DNA of 64,000 nt from positions 17,499 to 81,498 of the forward strand of contig NZ_AROI01000013.1 of the NCBI RefSeq assembly GCF_000410875.1, written 5' to 3'. The notes beneath the pieces were generated by a model. The model worked only from the letters and a program-made list of their open reading frames with translations. It searched no databases and was not told the origin of the DNA. The translations under genes were made by a program, and so were the position numbers. The DNA comes from Halopseudomonas pelagia CL-AP6 (lineage in GTDB: Bacteria; Pseudomonadota; Gammaproteobacteria; Pseudomonadales; Pseudomonadaceae). Shown here in pieces: positions 25,797 through 34,667 of this stretch. How positions within the stretch are numbered: position 1 is the stretch's first letter; every line of letters starts with the position of its first letter.

Positions 25797-25805
25797 TGAT
25801 AATAT
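25797..25805 (+). promoter_or_regulatory. Possible extended -10 promoter of ribA
   Basis: TGATAATAT is an extended -10 (TG-N-TAATAT) about 40 bases before the ribA start; no convincing -35 lies at the right distance. The 124-base gap before ribA is otherwise featureless, which supports independent transcription of ribA. Confidence 0.35.
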
Positions 25806-25843
25806 AGCGGCCCCTTATTGCAGCGGCTGTACAGGAGACCGGT

Positions 25844-26455
25844 GTGTCAGTCACCTTTGTTGCGTCATCCAAATTGCCCACCCGATGGGGTACCTTTACC
25901 ATGCACGGCTTCCTGGAACAGGATACCGGCAAGGAGCATGTAGTACTGACCATGGGCGATGTAGCCGACGGCCAGCCTGTGCTGGGCCGGTTGCACTCAG
26001 AATGTCTGACCGGCGATGCCTTGTTCAGCCTGCGTTGCGATTGCGGCTTTCAACTCGAAGCCGCTTTGCAAGCCATTGCCGAGGAGGGGCGCGGCGCGCT
26101 CCTATATTTGCGCCAGGAAGGCCGGGGTATAGGCCTGATGAACAAGATCAGGGCCTATCATCTGCAGGACGGTGGGGCAGACACGGTCGAAGCCAACGAA
26201 CAATTAGGCTTTGGCGCCGATCAGCGCGATTATGGAATCTGCCAACCTATTCTTGAGCACCTGGGCATTACCAGCCTTAGGTTGCTGACCAACAACCCGC
26301 GCAAGGTCAAGGCGCTCGAGAGCTATGGTTTGAAAGTGACCGAGCGATTGCCACTGGAGTTCGGGCTCAACCCGCACAACAGCAAGTACTTGGCCACCAA
26401 AGCCGGCAAGCTGGGGCACATGCTTGGCGAGATGCATCAGGCGGAGGCCGAATGA
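25844..26455 (+). CDS. ribA: GTP cyclohydrolase II
   Basis: First step of riboflavin synthesis, opening GTP to the pyrimidine precursor. GTG start with AGGAGA 5 bases upstream; 203 residues. The zinc site is intact (SECLTGD...LRCDCG, Cys54, Cys65, Cys67), followed by [11 protein letters not shown] (about residues 88-98) and a C-terminal [14 protein letters not shown] (about 146-159). It supplies the activity that the degenerate C-terminal half of RibB lacks. It overlaps the next gene by four bases. Confidence 0.97.
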   Translation: MSVTFVASSKLPTRWGTFTMHGFLEQDTGKEHVVLTMGDVADGQPVLGRLHSECLTGDALFSLRCDCGFQLEAALQAIAEEGRGALLYLRQEGRGIGLMNKIRAYHLQDGGADTVEANEQLGFGADQRDYGICQPILEHLGITSLRLLTNNPRKVKALESYGLKVTERLPLEFGLNPHNSKYLATKAGKLGHMLGEMHQAEAE

Positions 26456-26880
26456 TGTTTGATGCACGTCCTCATTGGAAAGCCCTGCAGCGCAACTGGC
26501 GGATGCAAGCGGGTGTGACGCTCGGCCTGCCGATTGCGCTGGTGTGGTTTATCGGAGAGCAACCCGGGGCCTGGCCGGAAGGCGCTATCCCCCTGTTTGT
26601 GTTGGGGTTAGCCACGCTGTTTCTGTCCATCTGGCGCTTTCGGCATTACAAGTCGGCGTTGATCGCCGCTGAAGCGCTGGGCGACCAGCCACAGGCTGAG
26701 ACCGCCTGGGCAGTTTTGCATAAACACCAACTGCTGGGTCTGATGAATGCCAAGTTCCCTGCGTGGATGGGTATGCTGCAGTTCGTCTGTAGCAACGAAA
26801 TCGTACCGCTGATTCTCTTGGTGCTCGCCAGCATGGGCGTGATGCTGCTGTACCGGCCGCCCAGCGCCTGGGTGAAGTGA
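26452..26880 (+). CDS. Conserved hypothetical membrane protein
   Basis: I do not recognise a named family. The 142-residue protein has two N-terminal helices (about residues 19-34 and 46-60), an amphipathic middle with [14 protein letters not shown], and a C-terminal helix (about 115-132), so three membrane passes. It overlaps ribA at its start and the BtuF-like gene at its end (TGATG), so the three are co-translated. A gene of this kind sits at the same place in Pseudomonas (between ribA and the BtuF-like gene), so it is conserved in position. Confidence 0.75.
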   Translation: MMFDARPHWKALQRNWRMQAGVTLGLPIALVWFIGEQPGAWPEGAIPLFVLGLATLFLSIWRFRHYKSALIAAEALGDQPQAETAWAVLHKHQLLGLMNAKFPAWMGMLQFVCSNEIVPLILLVLASMGVMLLYRPPSAWVK

Positions 26881-27692
26881 TGCGCGCCGGCTGGCTGGCC
26901 GGTCTACTGCTGCTCAGCCTGCCGTTGGCGGCTGCTCCCCGGGTAGTCAGCCTGGCGCCGTTTCTGACTGATATGCTGGTGCAGCTGGACGCTGCCGATC
27001 AATTGGTCGGTGTGCTGGATGATGGTCAGTTGCCTGTCGAGCTGGATGCTATACCCCTAGTTGGCCGCCATCAGAGCCTGTCCCTCGAACTGATTCTGGC
27101 GCAACAGCCTGACCTGGTGCTGGCCTGGATCTCGGGCAACCCCCCTGAACTCTTGAATGCCCTTGAAACCTGGGGTGTTCGTGTCGAACGCTTTGATCCC
27201 CAGAGGTTGGCGGACATCGCCGATATGACACGGCGCCTGGGTGATTTGCTTGACGTGCCTGTTGCTGCCGAGGCCTTGGTCGCCGACTATGAACGCGACC
27301 TGAACAACCTCCAGCGGCCTTTGGCAACAGATGCACCTCGCGTCTTCATCCAGCTGTGGGATGAGCCCCTTTATACTGTCAGTGATAACCAGTTGATTGG
27401 CGATGCGTTGCGCCACTGTGGTGCGCGCAATGTGTTTGGCGACCTGCCGATTCTGGCGCCGCAGGTAGGGCGCGAAAGCGTCATTGCTGCGGATCCTGAC
27501 ATAATCATTGTCTTCTCCGACGAGCCGGCCCAAGCTAATTCCTGGCTTGAAAGTTGGTTCCGGTTCCCGAAACTTGGCGCGGTGCGCAGTGGGCGCCTGC
27601 ACGTGCTTGATGGAGACAACCTGGTACGGCCCACTCCGCAGATTGTAGAAGGGTTGGCGGATTTGTGTGGCGTGATCTGGCGGGATAGCTAG
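26880..27692 (+). CDS. BtuF-like periplasmic cobalamin-binding protein
   Basis: Class III substrate-binding protein of the BtuF/FecB type. ATG 26880 overlaps the preceding stop and opens a signal peptide ([19 protein letters not shown]). The 270-residue protein has PRVVSLAPFLTDMLVQLDA (about residues 20-38), the linking region LVGRHQSLSLELILAQQPDLVLAW (about 60-83), and a C-terminal lobe, the order of BtuF. No BtuCD is nearby. Its tail is 15 bases from the Wadjet operon end (convergent). Corrinoid specificity is inferred from family and from btuB 7 kb away. Confidence 0.8.
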   Translation: MRAGWLAGLLLLSLPLAAAPRVVSLAPFLTDMLVQLDAADQLVGVLDDGQLPVELDAIPLVGRHQSLSLELILAQQPDLVLAWISGNPPELLNALETWGVRVERFDPQRLADIADMTRRLGDLLDVPVAAEALVADYERDLNNLQRPLATDAPRVFIQLWDEPLYTVSDNQLIGDALRHCGARNVFGDLPILAPQVGRESVIAADPDIIIVFSDEPAQANSWLESWFRFPKLGAVRSGRLHVLDGDNLVRPTPQIVEGLADLCGVIWRDS

Positions 27693-27707
27693 AGTTTGCC
27701 CGCGCTC

Positions 27708-28814
27708 TCAGAGATGAATACTTGCCACCCACTCCTGATCCAGAAATCGCCCAGTCGCCCGGAGTGCGGGTAATAGCTGCTGATCGGCATAGTCGCAACC
27801 TGTGACACCCGGGTCGGTCTGGCGGGTTTTGCCGGCTTGCTCCGGGCGGTGGCCGGCGCCGTCGAGTAGTGCGCCGAGCAGTGGCTGATAACCGGGCTGC
27901 CAGGCTTGCAGCCTCGGCAGGCTGTGGCGCAGGGCTTTCAGTATGGCCATTCCGGCGTAGTCGAGATCACCCCAGAACCAGGGCTGCGCGCTTAACCAGT
28001 GTTGCTGGAAGGCCGCGCTGTCAGAGCCAGGTAAAAAGGCGAACCGGGTGTGGGCGCTGAGCAGGCGTTCGGCGCTTGCGCGAAAGCCGGCGCTATAGAC
28101 CAGGGCGCATTCGGCTGGTGGTTGGCTGACCAGTTGCAGAAAGCTGTCCTGGTTTTCGACCAGTAGAATCTGGCTGAAGACCCCTGGCGCCCAGGCATTG
28201 AGGAGTAGAGGCCGGGGCCCCATCGCCGCCGCGCGCGGGCCAAACAAGGCGAATAGCAGCTCTGCGCGTTGGTCCAGCAGTTTCGAATGGCCGGCGAAGC
28301 AGCGCGCGGCAACATGTCTGGCGGTGCAGGGTTGGTCAAGATGATCACTGATCCGGACAAATCCATTCACGAGCTCAGACGCAGTAAAGCCAGGTACCTG
28401 CAGAGGATTGGTCAAGAGTGCCTGACCCTGGTCGGCAAAGACGGAGCGCTGTTGCTGGATAGCAGTAGACCATTCGAGCATATAGGGATCGACCCTGGGT
28501 TGATTCAGCCAGACTCGGAGCAACGCCTCGCTATCGGGATTCAATCGTAGCTGGGCGTTCTGGTAGGGTTCTTCGGCTGTTCTGGTAGGCGCTAGCTGGA
28601 TACGGAACACGCCGTGGTCTCTGGCCAGGCTCTGCAACAGATGCCAGCGGTAACCGGTGTTCTGGTTGAAGTCGAATAGTGCCGGCAGATGGCGCGGTGT
28701 GATGCGCCGGGTCACCGCGCGCCGACGATCATCATGCAGCCGTTTCAGACACCAGCTCAACAAGTCGCGCAACCAGGCCTCCTCGGCCAGCCAGGTTGGC
28801 GCGGCAGGCTGCAT
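27708..28814 (-). CDS. jetD: Wadjet nuclease subunit JetD
   Basis: JetD is the topoisomerase-like endonuclease that cuts circular DNA after the SMC motor has extruded it. The ATG 28814 form has 368 residues; a GTG at 28820 is also possible, both behind a GGAGG that lies in the end of jetC. The N-terminal half matches DUF3322 and the C-terminal half DUF2220, which has a toprim-like site: Glu220 in LLVENQDSF and Asp283/Asp285 in WGDLDYAG. All catalytic acids are present, so the nuclease looks active. Confidence 0.88.
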   Translation of the reverse strand: MQPAAPTWLAEEAWLRDLLSWCLKRLHDDRRRAVTRRITPRHLPALFDFNQNTGYRWHLLQSLARDHGVFRIQLAPTRTAEEPYQNAQLRLNPDSEALLRVWLNQPRVDPYMLEWSTAIQQQRSVFADQGQALLTNPLQVPGFTASELVNGFVRISDHLDQPCTARHVAARCFAGHSKLLDQRAELLFALFGPRAAAMGPRPLLLNAWAPGVFSQILLVENQDSFLQLVSQPPAECALVYSAGFRASAERLLSAHTRFAFLPGSDSAAFQQHWLSAQPWFWGDLDYAGMAILKALRHSLPRLQAWQPGYQPLLGALLDGAGHRPEQAGKTRQTDPGVTGCDYADQQLLPALRATGRFLDQEWVASIHL

Positions 28815-28816
28815 GT

Positions 28817-31800
28817 TCACACATCCTCCATGAAATCCAGCATGCCCTGCTGGCGAATCACCCGGCGATGTTGCGCCCATAGATCGGCGACCTTGTCGGT
28901 ATTCAAGTGCTGGCGATCGAGCAGTACGCGGGTGTTAAGCTCCCCCAGCGGCTGCGTGCTGGGTACCTTGCTGAATACGAACTGGTTGCTGATCAGGTCG
29001 AGGAAGGGGCCTGCCTTGCTGGTGGGCATGATAAAGATCAGTTGCAGGCCCAGGGTTTGCGTCAGGTAGCCGATCACCTCGCGGGAGCGGATCTCATCCA
29101 TGTGCATGAATGCTTCATCGACAATCACCATGCGCAGATGACTGTCACCCTCGTTGAAGCGGAACGCGCTGGTGACCGCTGCGGCGCGAATGATATAGGC
29201 GGGTGTTTCCAATTGGCCGCCGGAGCCGGTGCCGTACTCGCTAAGGCGAATCGCCGGCTTGCCCTGGGGGTGCTTGAGAATGTCGTAACGGCGGTAGCGG
29301 CGGTAGTCACTGATACGTTCGAGTTCACGTAGGGCCTGTTGTTCGTCGCCATCGAGGAGCAGGGCAAGCAGACGATCGCGAACGCTGCTGGCCTGTTCCG
29401 ACAAGCTGCTGTCGAACAGGCTGGCGCCATCGCCCAGATTGGGCGTTTCGATGATGTTGCGGAAAAAATCCCAGTACTCCTTGAATTCGGGAATCCAGCT
29501 CCACTCGAACTGGAAGCGCTCGCGGTCGGCGCCGAACTGATGGTGTTCGAGTTCCTTGTTGAGGTTTTCCAGAATGCGCCGGCCGTCGTTGATTGCCTGG
29601 TGGATCTCGTGGCAGAGGTCGCTGACAAAAGTGGTGTTGAAGGTGTCGCGCAGACTGGCGAGTTGCTCCTGCTTGGCCAGCAGCACATTGTTGCGCAGGC
29701 GGTTGTAGAGGTTGTCCAGTTGCAGGCGTAGCTGGCCGACGTGGCGATAGAAAGCAGCGCTGTGCAGCTCGGCGGGACTGTCTTGCAGCACTAGATCAGC
29801 AGGTTGCGCCTGCTGGTTGTAGTGTTCGATGGCGCGTTCCAGTTCGACCGCCTGTTGATGCAGGCGGCTGGTCATGGTTGCGCTCTGTTCACTGAAATCA
29901 AACTCGCCGTGGGCATGCGCCAGTTGGTCGTCGAGTGCTTGCAGGCGGGCTTGCGGATCAAGGCCGGGCAGCTCGGCGGCGGCGTCCAGTAATGCCTGTT
30001 CGGCGTTTTCCTTGCGTTCCAGCAACTGGTCGCCCTGGTCGGCAAACTGGTGAACCTGCGTGCTGGCGGTGGTCAGTTTTTCCTCCAGCCGACCCTGTTG
30101 CTGGTCCAGCTCCTTGCCCTGTCGGTCCAGCTCGCGGTAACGCTGGTTGACCTGCTCCTGCTGCTGCTCCAAATCACGGTATTCGCCCAGATCAATCCGC
30201 TCCAGCTGCTGCTCGACTTTGTGCAACTGTTGCTGGCTGGCGAGCAACTGGCCGGCGCAGGCGACATAATCGAGTGGCTGCAACTGGGCCAGGTATTTGT
30301 CCAACTGATCCAGTAGGGCGTATTCCTGGCGCAATTGCTGGCGCTGAACCTGCAACTGTTCCAGGTTGACGAGTTGTGCCTTTAGATTACGCTCCCGTGC
30401 AGCCGCGCCGAACACCAGTTGGCTGTCATCCAGGTCGCAGCGAAACAATGCATAGTTACCCGAGCCCAGGCCTTCCTGAGTAATGCCGCGGCGAGTTTGC
30501 CGCAACGCTTCGGCGTCCGCCACGCGCACCACGCTGCCGTAGGAGGCACACAGATAGTATTCGGCAATCCGGTGTCCGAAGCGCATGACCTGAATGATGG
30601 AATCATCCGGCAGGCTCAGGCGTTCGGCATCCTGGCGCGCCTTGTCGCCCTGAATCACCCTTGCGCGATTCCGATCGCGGCCACTCATCTGGCGTACGAC
30701 GCGGATGGCAGCGGCTTCGTGCTCGGGCTCGACCAGAATGCCGTAGCGGCTGCCGCCGATATAGCCTTCGATTGCCATCTGCCAGTCGGGATCGACGACG
30801 TCGATATAGTCGCAAAGCACCCGTGGATCGGCCTGCGGGCATTGCTGGCGGATCGCGCGCAGGGCGTCTTCGACATAACCGGGGTAGGTCACGCGACTGG
30901 AATTGAGCGCGGTAATACGTTGTTCGGTCTGCTGTATCTGCCGATCGGTCTGGCTGAGTTCGGCGGCCTTGCCCTGGCTCTGACGATCCAGATGCTGGCG
31001 CAGGCTGACGCCTTCGGCGTCTTCTGCATGCAGGCGCTCAAGTAGCTGATTGTGCGCCTGCTGTTGGTTATGAATGCGGTCTAGTCCGGCATCCAGTGGT
31101 GACAGGTCGAGCAGATCACGGTTGAGCAGTTGGTCAAGCTCGGTTACCGGCTGCTGGTCGTCGGCCAATACGGCGTTGACCGCCTGTTGCCAGCCCCGGG
31201 AGACCAGTTGCGGCAACTGCAGGGCCAGGCTGTGCTGAGCCAGCAATTGCCGGGTGTTCTGCAGTGCTTCGATATTCCGGTCGCGCTGTCGGGCCTGCTG
31301 TAGCAGCGGGGCGATGGCATTTTGCACCTGAACACCGAGCTGCTCGCGCTGTTGCTGTAGCTGGTCCTTGCTTTGCAGTGCCGGGATGCCCTGGCGAACC
31401 GCCTCCAGGCGGACCTGCTCGTCGTGGGCCTGCTGCAGGCGCTCGGTGCTCAACCGCTGGTCATCCTGCAGGCTACGCAGGACGCTGGCCAGTTGCTGCT
31501 GGTTTTCCTTGGCAGTCAGATAGCCCTGCTGGTTCTGCTGCCAGCGCTGGGCGGCAGCCAGATAGTCGAGGCCGGTGCGCCCCAGCCAGCTCTGCTGATA
31601 CTGCTCGGCCTGTTCGTGGGCGTGCTGCAGCGCATTCACTGCGCCACGGATGCGGCTGGCCTCCTGCTCCATGCCGTGCACGGTGCGCAGCAGATCGCGG
31701 ATGCGTTTTATGGTGTCACCGAAGTCACGCGCTTCGAGTACTTCTTCGGCGACAAACTGGTCGATCGATTTGACCGGCTTGTAGGCCATGAAGTTGGCGA

Positions 31801-32449
31801 AGGTACGTGCGGCGTGCTTGGCCTCACGTACCGAGACGGCATCGCGTTTGCCTCGCAGAGCGCCATACAGACGGGCCAGATACTGGCTTTTCTTGTCGTA
31901 GACTTCGACCCGCGCCTTGCCCAGGCGCTGGCGCAACAGGTTGGGCAGCTCAGTTAGCGGAACCAGATGGCGGGCACCATCCTGCTCGCGTTGAAAGTCG
32001 CTCAGACTGAGCATTTCTCCTGGCAGCAGCATCAACAGCAGTTCATCCTGGCGCGCCTGCCTGCTGGTGCCGGCGGCGTCCAGGTGCGCGCGGACGCCTA
32101 TCACTGCGGTAAAGGCTTCGGCCGTTTCACCCCGGGTCGCATGAAACACGCCGGCTATATAGCCATCGCTGTCCCAGGGGCGGGCGAAGGCACCGTCGTC
32201 ACACCCCAGGACGTAGGAAGCGAGGGTGCGCACCTGTTTGCCGCCGCGCCCGCGCTGAGTGGTTTCGTCCTGGCCGGGGTTGTAATTGAACAGGTTGTCG
32301 TGGGCGGCGGTCATCAGTGTTTGCAGGGCGTCGGCGGCGGTGGTCTTGCCCGAGCCGTTGCCACCGGAAAACAGGTTGACCGGGCCATACTCCAACTCGG
32401 CATTCGGCAGGTTGCCCCAGTTGAGCGTGATTGATCGCTTCAGGTACAT
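28817..32449 (-). CDS. jetC: Wadjet SMC-family ATPase JetC
   Basis: JetC is the SMC/MukB-like motor of Wadjet, which extrudes DNA loops to recognise small circular plasmids. The 1210-residue protein has an N-terminal Walker A GGNGSGKTT (residues 29-37), long coiled-coil arms (about 230-520 and 700-1000, rich in Gln/Leu), a hinge-like globular region near 540-680, and a C-terminal head with signature GTGSGGQLETP (from residue 1073) and Walker B MVIVDEAFMHMD (Asp1111). All ATPase motifs are present. It overlaps jetB (TGATG) and is followed by jetD after 2 bases. Confidence 0.92.
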   Translation of the reverse strand: MYLKRSITLNWGNLPNAELEYGPVNLFSGGNGSGKTTAADALQTLMTAAHDNLFNYNPGQDETTQRGRGGKQVRTLASYVLGCDDGAFARPWDSDGYIAGVFHATRGETAEAFTAVIGVRAHLDAAGTSRQARQDELLLMLLPGEMLSLSDFQREQDGARHLVPLTELPNLLRQRLGKARVEVYDKKSQYLARLYGALRGKRDAVSVREAKHAARTFANFMAYKPVKSIDQFVAEEVLEARDFGDTIKRIRDLLRTVHGMEQEASRIRGAVNALQHAHEQAEQYQQSWLGRTGLDYLAAAQRWQQNQQGYLTAKENQQQLASVLRSLQDDQRLSTERLQQAHDEQVRLEAVRQGIPALQSKDQLQQQREQLGVQVQNAIAPLLQQARQRDRNIEALQNTRQLLAQHSLALQLPQLVSRGWQQAVNAVLADDQQPVTELDQLLNRDLLDLSPLDAGLDRIHNQQQAHNQLLERLHAEDAEGVSLRQHLDRQSQGKAAELSQTDRQIQQTEQRITALNSSRVTYPGYVEDALRAIRQQCPQADPRVLCDYIDVVDPDWQMAIEGYIGGSRYGILVEPEHEAAAIRVVRQMSGRDRNRARVIQGDKARQDAERLSLPDDSIIQVMRFGHRIAEYYLCASYGSVVRVADAEALRQTRRGITQEGLGSGNYALFRCDLDDSQLVFGAAARERNLKAQLVNLEQLQVQRQQLRQEYALLDQLDKYLAQLQPLDYVACAGQLLASQQQLHKVEQQLERIDLGEYRDLEQQQEQVNQRYRELDRQGKELDQQQGRLEEKLTTASTQVHQFADQGDQLLERKENAEQALLDAAAELPGLDPQARLQALDDQLAHAHGEFDFSEQSATMTSRLHQQAVELERAIEHYNQQAQPADLVLQDSPAELHSAAFYRHVGQLRLQLDNLYNRLRNNVLLAKQEQLASLRDTFNTTFVSDLCHEIHQAINDGRRILENLNKELEHHQFGADRERFQFEWSWIPEFKEYWDFFRNIIETPNLGDGASLFDSSLSEQASSVRDRLLALLLDGDEQQALRELERISDYRRYRRYDILKHPQGKPAIRLSEYGTGSGGQLETPAYIIRAAAVTSAFRFNEGDSHLRMVIVDEAFMHMDEIRSREVIGYLTQTLGLQLIFIMPTSKAGPFLDLISNQFVFSKVPSTQPLGELNTRVLLDRQHLNTDKVADLWAQHRRVIRQQGMLDFMEDV

Positions 32450-33117
32450 CAGTTGGGCTCCTGGTCGGACGCTGCGGGTAGGTCGGGAGCATCGTCATCC
32501 GTCGGGCTGGCCAACTGGCCAAGCGCGGTATCGGTCACCAGGCTGAGAATGCCGGGGCGGATGGTCAGCCAGGCTTCGCTCTCCGGACCGCTGTCGGCCG
32601 GGCTGCGGATCAGGTGCAGTTGGCGCATGCGCCGCAGCAGTGCCTGACGCTCGCCCTGCTGGTCGGGTAGGGTTCGCCCAAGCAGGTTGCGATAGGCCAG
32701 GTTGAGGGCTTCCAGCGGCAGCATGACCTGCCCCAGTTCATCCACATCGCCCTCGCGCAGGGCCTTGTCATACTCGGTGCGCAACACCAGGATCAGCATC
32801 ACCTCCTGCTGGTTCAGCCTGTCGCGCAGGCCGCTCTGGTCCTGTTCGGCTGCATCAATCAGGCCGGGCACTTCGGCCCCCGGCGGAAAGACGCGGAGCA
32901 ATTGAAAGCGCGGCTCATGCAGAATGCGGATGCGCAGCACCTGCAGGTAATCCTCTACCAGCTCGGCGACCTTCAGGTAACGGTCGTAGAGTTCGGCCTC
33001 ACGCTTGCTCTGGTCGCGGCTGAGTACGCCCCGGTCAAGTAGGCGGATCATGAGTTCGGAGAAGTCGTCGTTGCTCAGGCCGCGTTCGGCCAGGGCGGCG
33101 TCGAGGGCATCACGCAT
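32449..33117 (-). CDS. jetB: Wadjet kleisin-associated subunit JetB (DUF4194)
   Basis: JetB is the MukE-like partner that binds the kleisin JetA. The start ATG 33117 overlaps the end of jetA by 8 bases; the longer in-frame extension lies wholly in jetA and is rejected. The 222-residue protein contains the DUF4194 region (about residues 20-190: LMIRLLDRGVLSRDQ, LRIRILHEPRFQLLRVFPPG, MLPLEALNLAYRNLLGR) and a low-complexity acidic tail (ending ASPTDDDAPDLPAASDQEPN). Confidence 0.87.
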   Translation of the reverse strand: MRDALDAALAERGLSNDDFSELMIRLLDRGVLSRDQSKREAELYDRYLKVAELVEDYLQVLRIRILHEPRFQLLRVFPPGAEVPGLIDAAEQDQSGLRDRLNQQEVMLILVLRTEYDKALREGDVDELGQVMLPLEALNLAYRNLLGRTLPDQQGERQALLRRMRQLHLIRSPADSGPESEAWLTIRPGILSLVTDTALGQLASPTDDDAPDLPAASDQEPN

Positions 33118-34549
33118 GGTCGTCGTGTTCCAGTTCGATAATGAAGCCGTCGCGGCGGCGGAAATAGGTATCGGCAGCCACGACCTGTCCGGTCGGCTCG
33201 ATGCGCACGCGCATACCGCGCGCGGCATGTTCGGCACCGGCCAGCTCGATCAGATGACTGAGCGCCAGCAGGTCGCTGGCGTTATTGATCGGCAGGTCGC
33301 GGTTGTCCACCTGGCGCGCTTCGCCGAGTGCGCTGCGCAGGTAGTCACGTAGATCGCCGGCGGTGATGCTGAAGGCCTTGTCCAGCAACTGCTGGATCGC
33401 TAGTTCACGCAGTGTGGCGGCATCCGCTGGTTGTTCCTCGGCCATCAGGCTGTGCACCGGGGGGCGCAAGCGTCGTTCGCGCAGGCGAATCTGGCCGGGA
33501 TCAACCAGGCCGATCTGCACGCTGGCCATCTGCTCGCCGGCAGCATCCAGCCGTGCCCCGCGCTCGGCATCCGTTAGCGCGGCCAGTTCACGGCACAGGG
33601 CGACAATATCGTTATGCTTCTGGCTGTGCAGGTAACTGAGTTGGCGAATGATGATGTCGGCGCGCTGGGTAAAGCTCTGCAGCGTCTTGCGTAGCGCCGG
33701 CAGCATGATGTCTGCTGCATTGCGTAGGCGTTGTTCAATGCCGTCGAGCAGTTGCCAGAGCACCGAGCTCTGGGCGTCCACTACCAGGTCCGGCGACAGG
33801 CGGCGCAGCTCGCGCTCGGCATGGGCCTTCCACTCGCGTGGTTTGCGGCGGATACGCTCAATGGTCTTGAGAATGCGTTCGCGGTGTTTCTCCACGCTGT
33901 CAGCGGACAGGCGAATCGCCAGGTCGGGCTGGAAGCGCCGTTCCATGAACTCGAAGAACTGTTCGCTGGCCTGCTCGACCAACTGCTGGGCTTCGACTTC
34001 GCGTACCAGTTCCCGCTTGCGCTCTTCCAGTTCGGCAATGATGTCGGTGAAATCGGCGATGATGCGCTCGGACGCTTCATGGGCGTCCAACAGGTCATAG
34101 ACCTCGCCGTGCTCGAGAAAGGCTGCCAGGGCGTTGAGCGTATTGCGCGTATTGCGGTGGCGGGTACGCACGCTGCGTCCACCAGCCTCGACCAGTGACT
34201 GGGTAAACAGACGGCCCATGCGGCTGAACGGGTAGGTTGATTCGAAAGTGGCCTGGTCCACCTGACGCTCAAGCCAGCCGTGCTCGATCAGGCTGTTGAG
34301 TACCCAGGCCGCCTGCTCACGGTTGCTCTTGAAGCGACCGCCGTCATCGTCATCGCCATCCAGCAAGGGAGCCCGTTCCAGAGCCTCGCTGAAAATATCC
34401 ACCACCTGCTCACGCTTGAGTGACTCGCCATAGTCGGCGCTGGCGCTGTACAGCCGGTCATGCAGCACGCGCAGGCACTCTATGACCTGCTCGCGGTATT
34501 TGCTGGTCAGCGGGCGAAAGAATTGCAGGCGTGCGTCGGTAAAGAACAT
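33110..34549 (-). CDS. jetA: Wadjet kleisin subunit JetA
   Basis: JetA is the MukF-like kleisin that bridges the JetC heads. The 479-residue protein begins MFFTDARLQFFRPLTSKYRE, followed by a winged-helix region (about 45-115), a helical core (130-330) and a C-terminal winged-helix domain (about 380-475, ending IELEHDDHA). The N-terminus is not the DUF3375 form used in type I Wadjet, so a type II-like system is the better guess. First gene of jetABCD; all junctions overlap or abut, which implies one transcript and translational coupling. Confidence 0.87.
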   Translation of the reverse strand: MFFTDARLQFFRPLTSKYREQVIECLRVLHDRLYSASADYGESLKREQVVDIFSEALERAPLLDGDDDDGGRFKSNREQAAWVLNSLIEHGWLERQVDQATFESTYPFSRMGRLFTQSLVEAGGRSVRTRHRNTRNTLNALAAFLEHGEVYDLLDAHEASERIIADFTDIIAELEERKRELVREVEAQQLVEQASEQFFEFMERRFQPDLAIRLSADSVEKHRERILKTIERIRRKPREWKAHAERELRRLSPDLVVDAQSSVLWQLLDGIEQRLRNAADIMLPALRKTLQSFTQRADIIIRQLSYLHSQKHNDIVALCRELAALTDAERGARLDAAGEQMASVQIGLVDPGQIRLRERRLRPPVHSLMAEEQPADAATLRELAIQQLLDKAFSITAGDLRDYLRSALGEARQVDNRDLPINNASDLLALSHLIELAGAEHAARGMRVRIEPTGQVVAADTYFRRRDGFIIELEHDDHA

Positions 34550-34630
34550 GGAGCGTCCGGGCCGGTAAAGATCAGCCGGTATTATGCCTTAAAGGGGGTG
34601 GTCGGCAGCAAGGATGGATGGGAAGGGGTA

Positions 34631-34658
34631 TTCCCCTCTCCCGGATGGGAAAGGGGAA
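34631..34658 (-). terminator. Stem-loop after btuB, possible terminator
   Basis: TTCCCCTCTCCC and GGGAAAGGGGAA arms pair over 12 bases with one mismatch around GGAT, 10 bases past the btuB stop. There is no long U-tract. It also separates btuB from the jetABCD promoter region (34550-34630), in which I see no convincing promoter. Confidence 0.5.
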
Positions 34659-34667
34659 AAGGCTGCA

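Noticed and set aside
20687..25843. FMN or TPP riboswitch in the riboflavin/thiamine region
   Set aside because: The conserved FMN and TPP core segments are not seen upstream of ribE, ribB, ribH, ribA or thiL.
28815..28880. N-terminal extension of jetD
   Set aside because: It lies inside jetC in another frame and does not resemble a JetD N-terminus; GTG 28820 or ATG 28814 are the plausible starts.
34550..34630. Sigma-70 promoter for jetABCD
   Set aside because: A CATAAT hexamer on the minus strand is present, but the best -35 is 19 bases away and weak, so no promoter is annotated.
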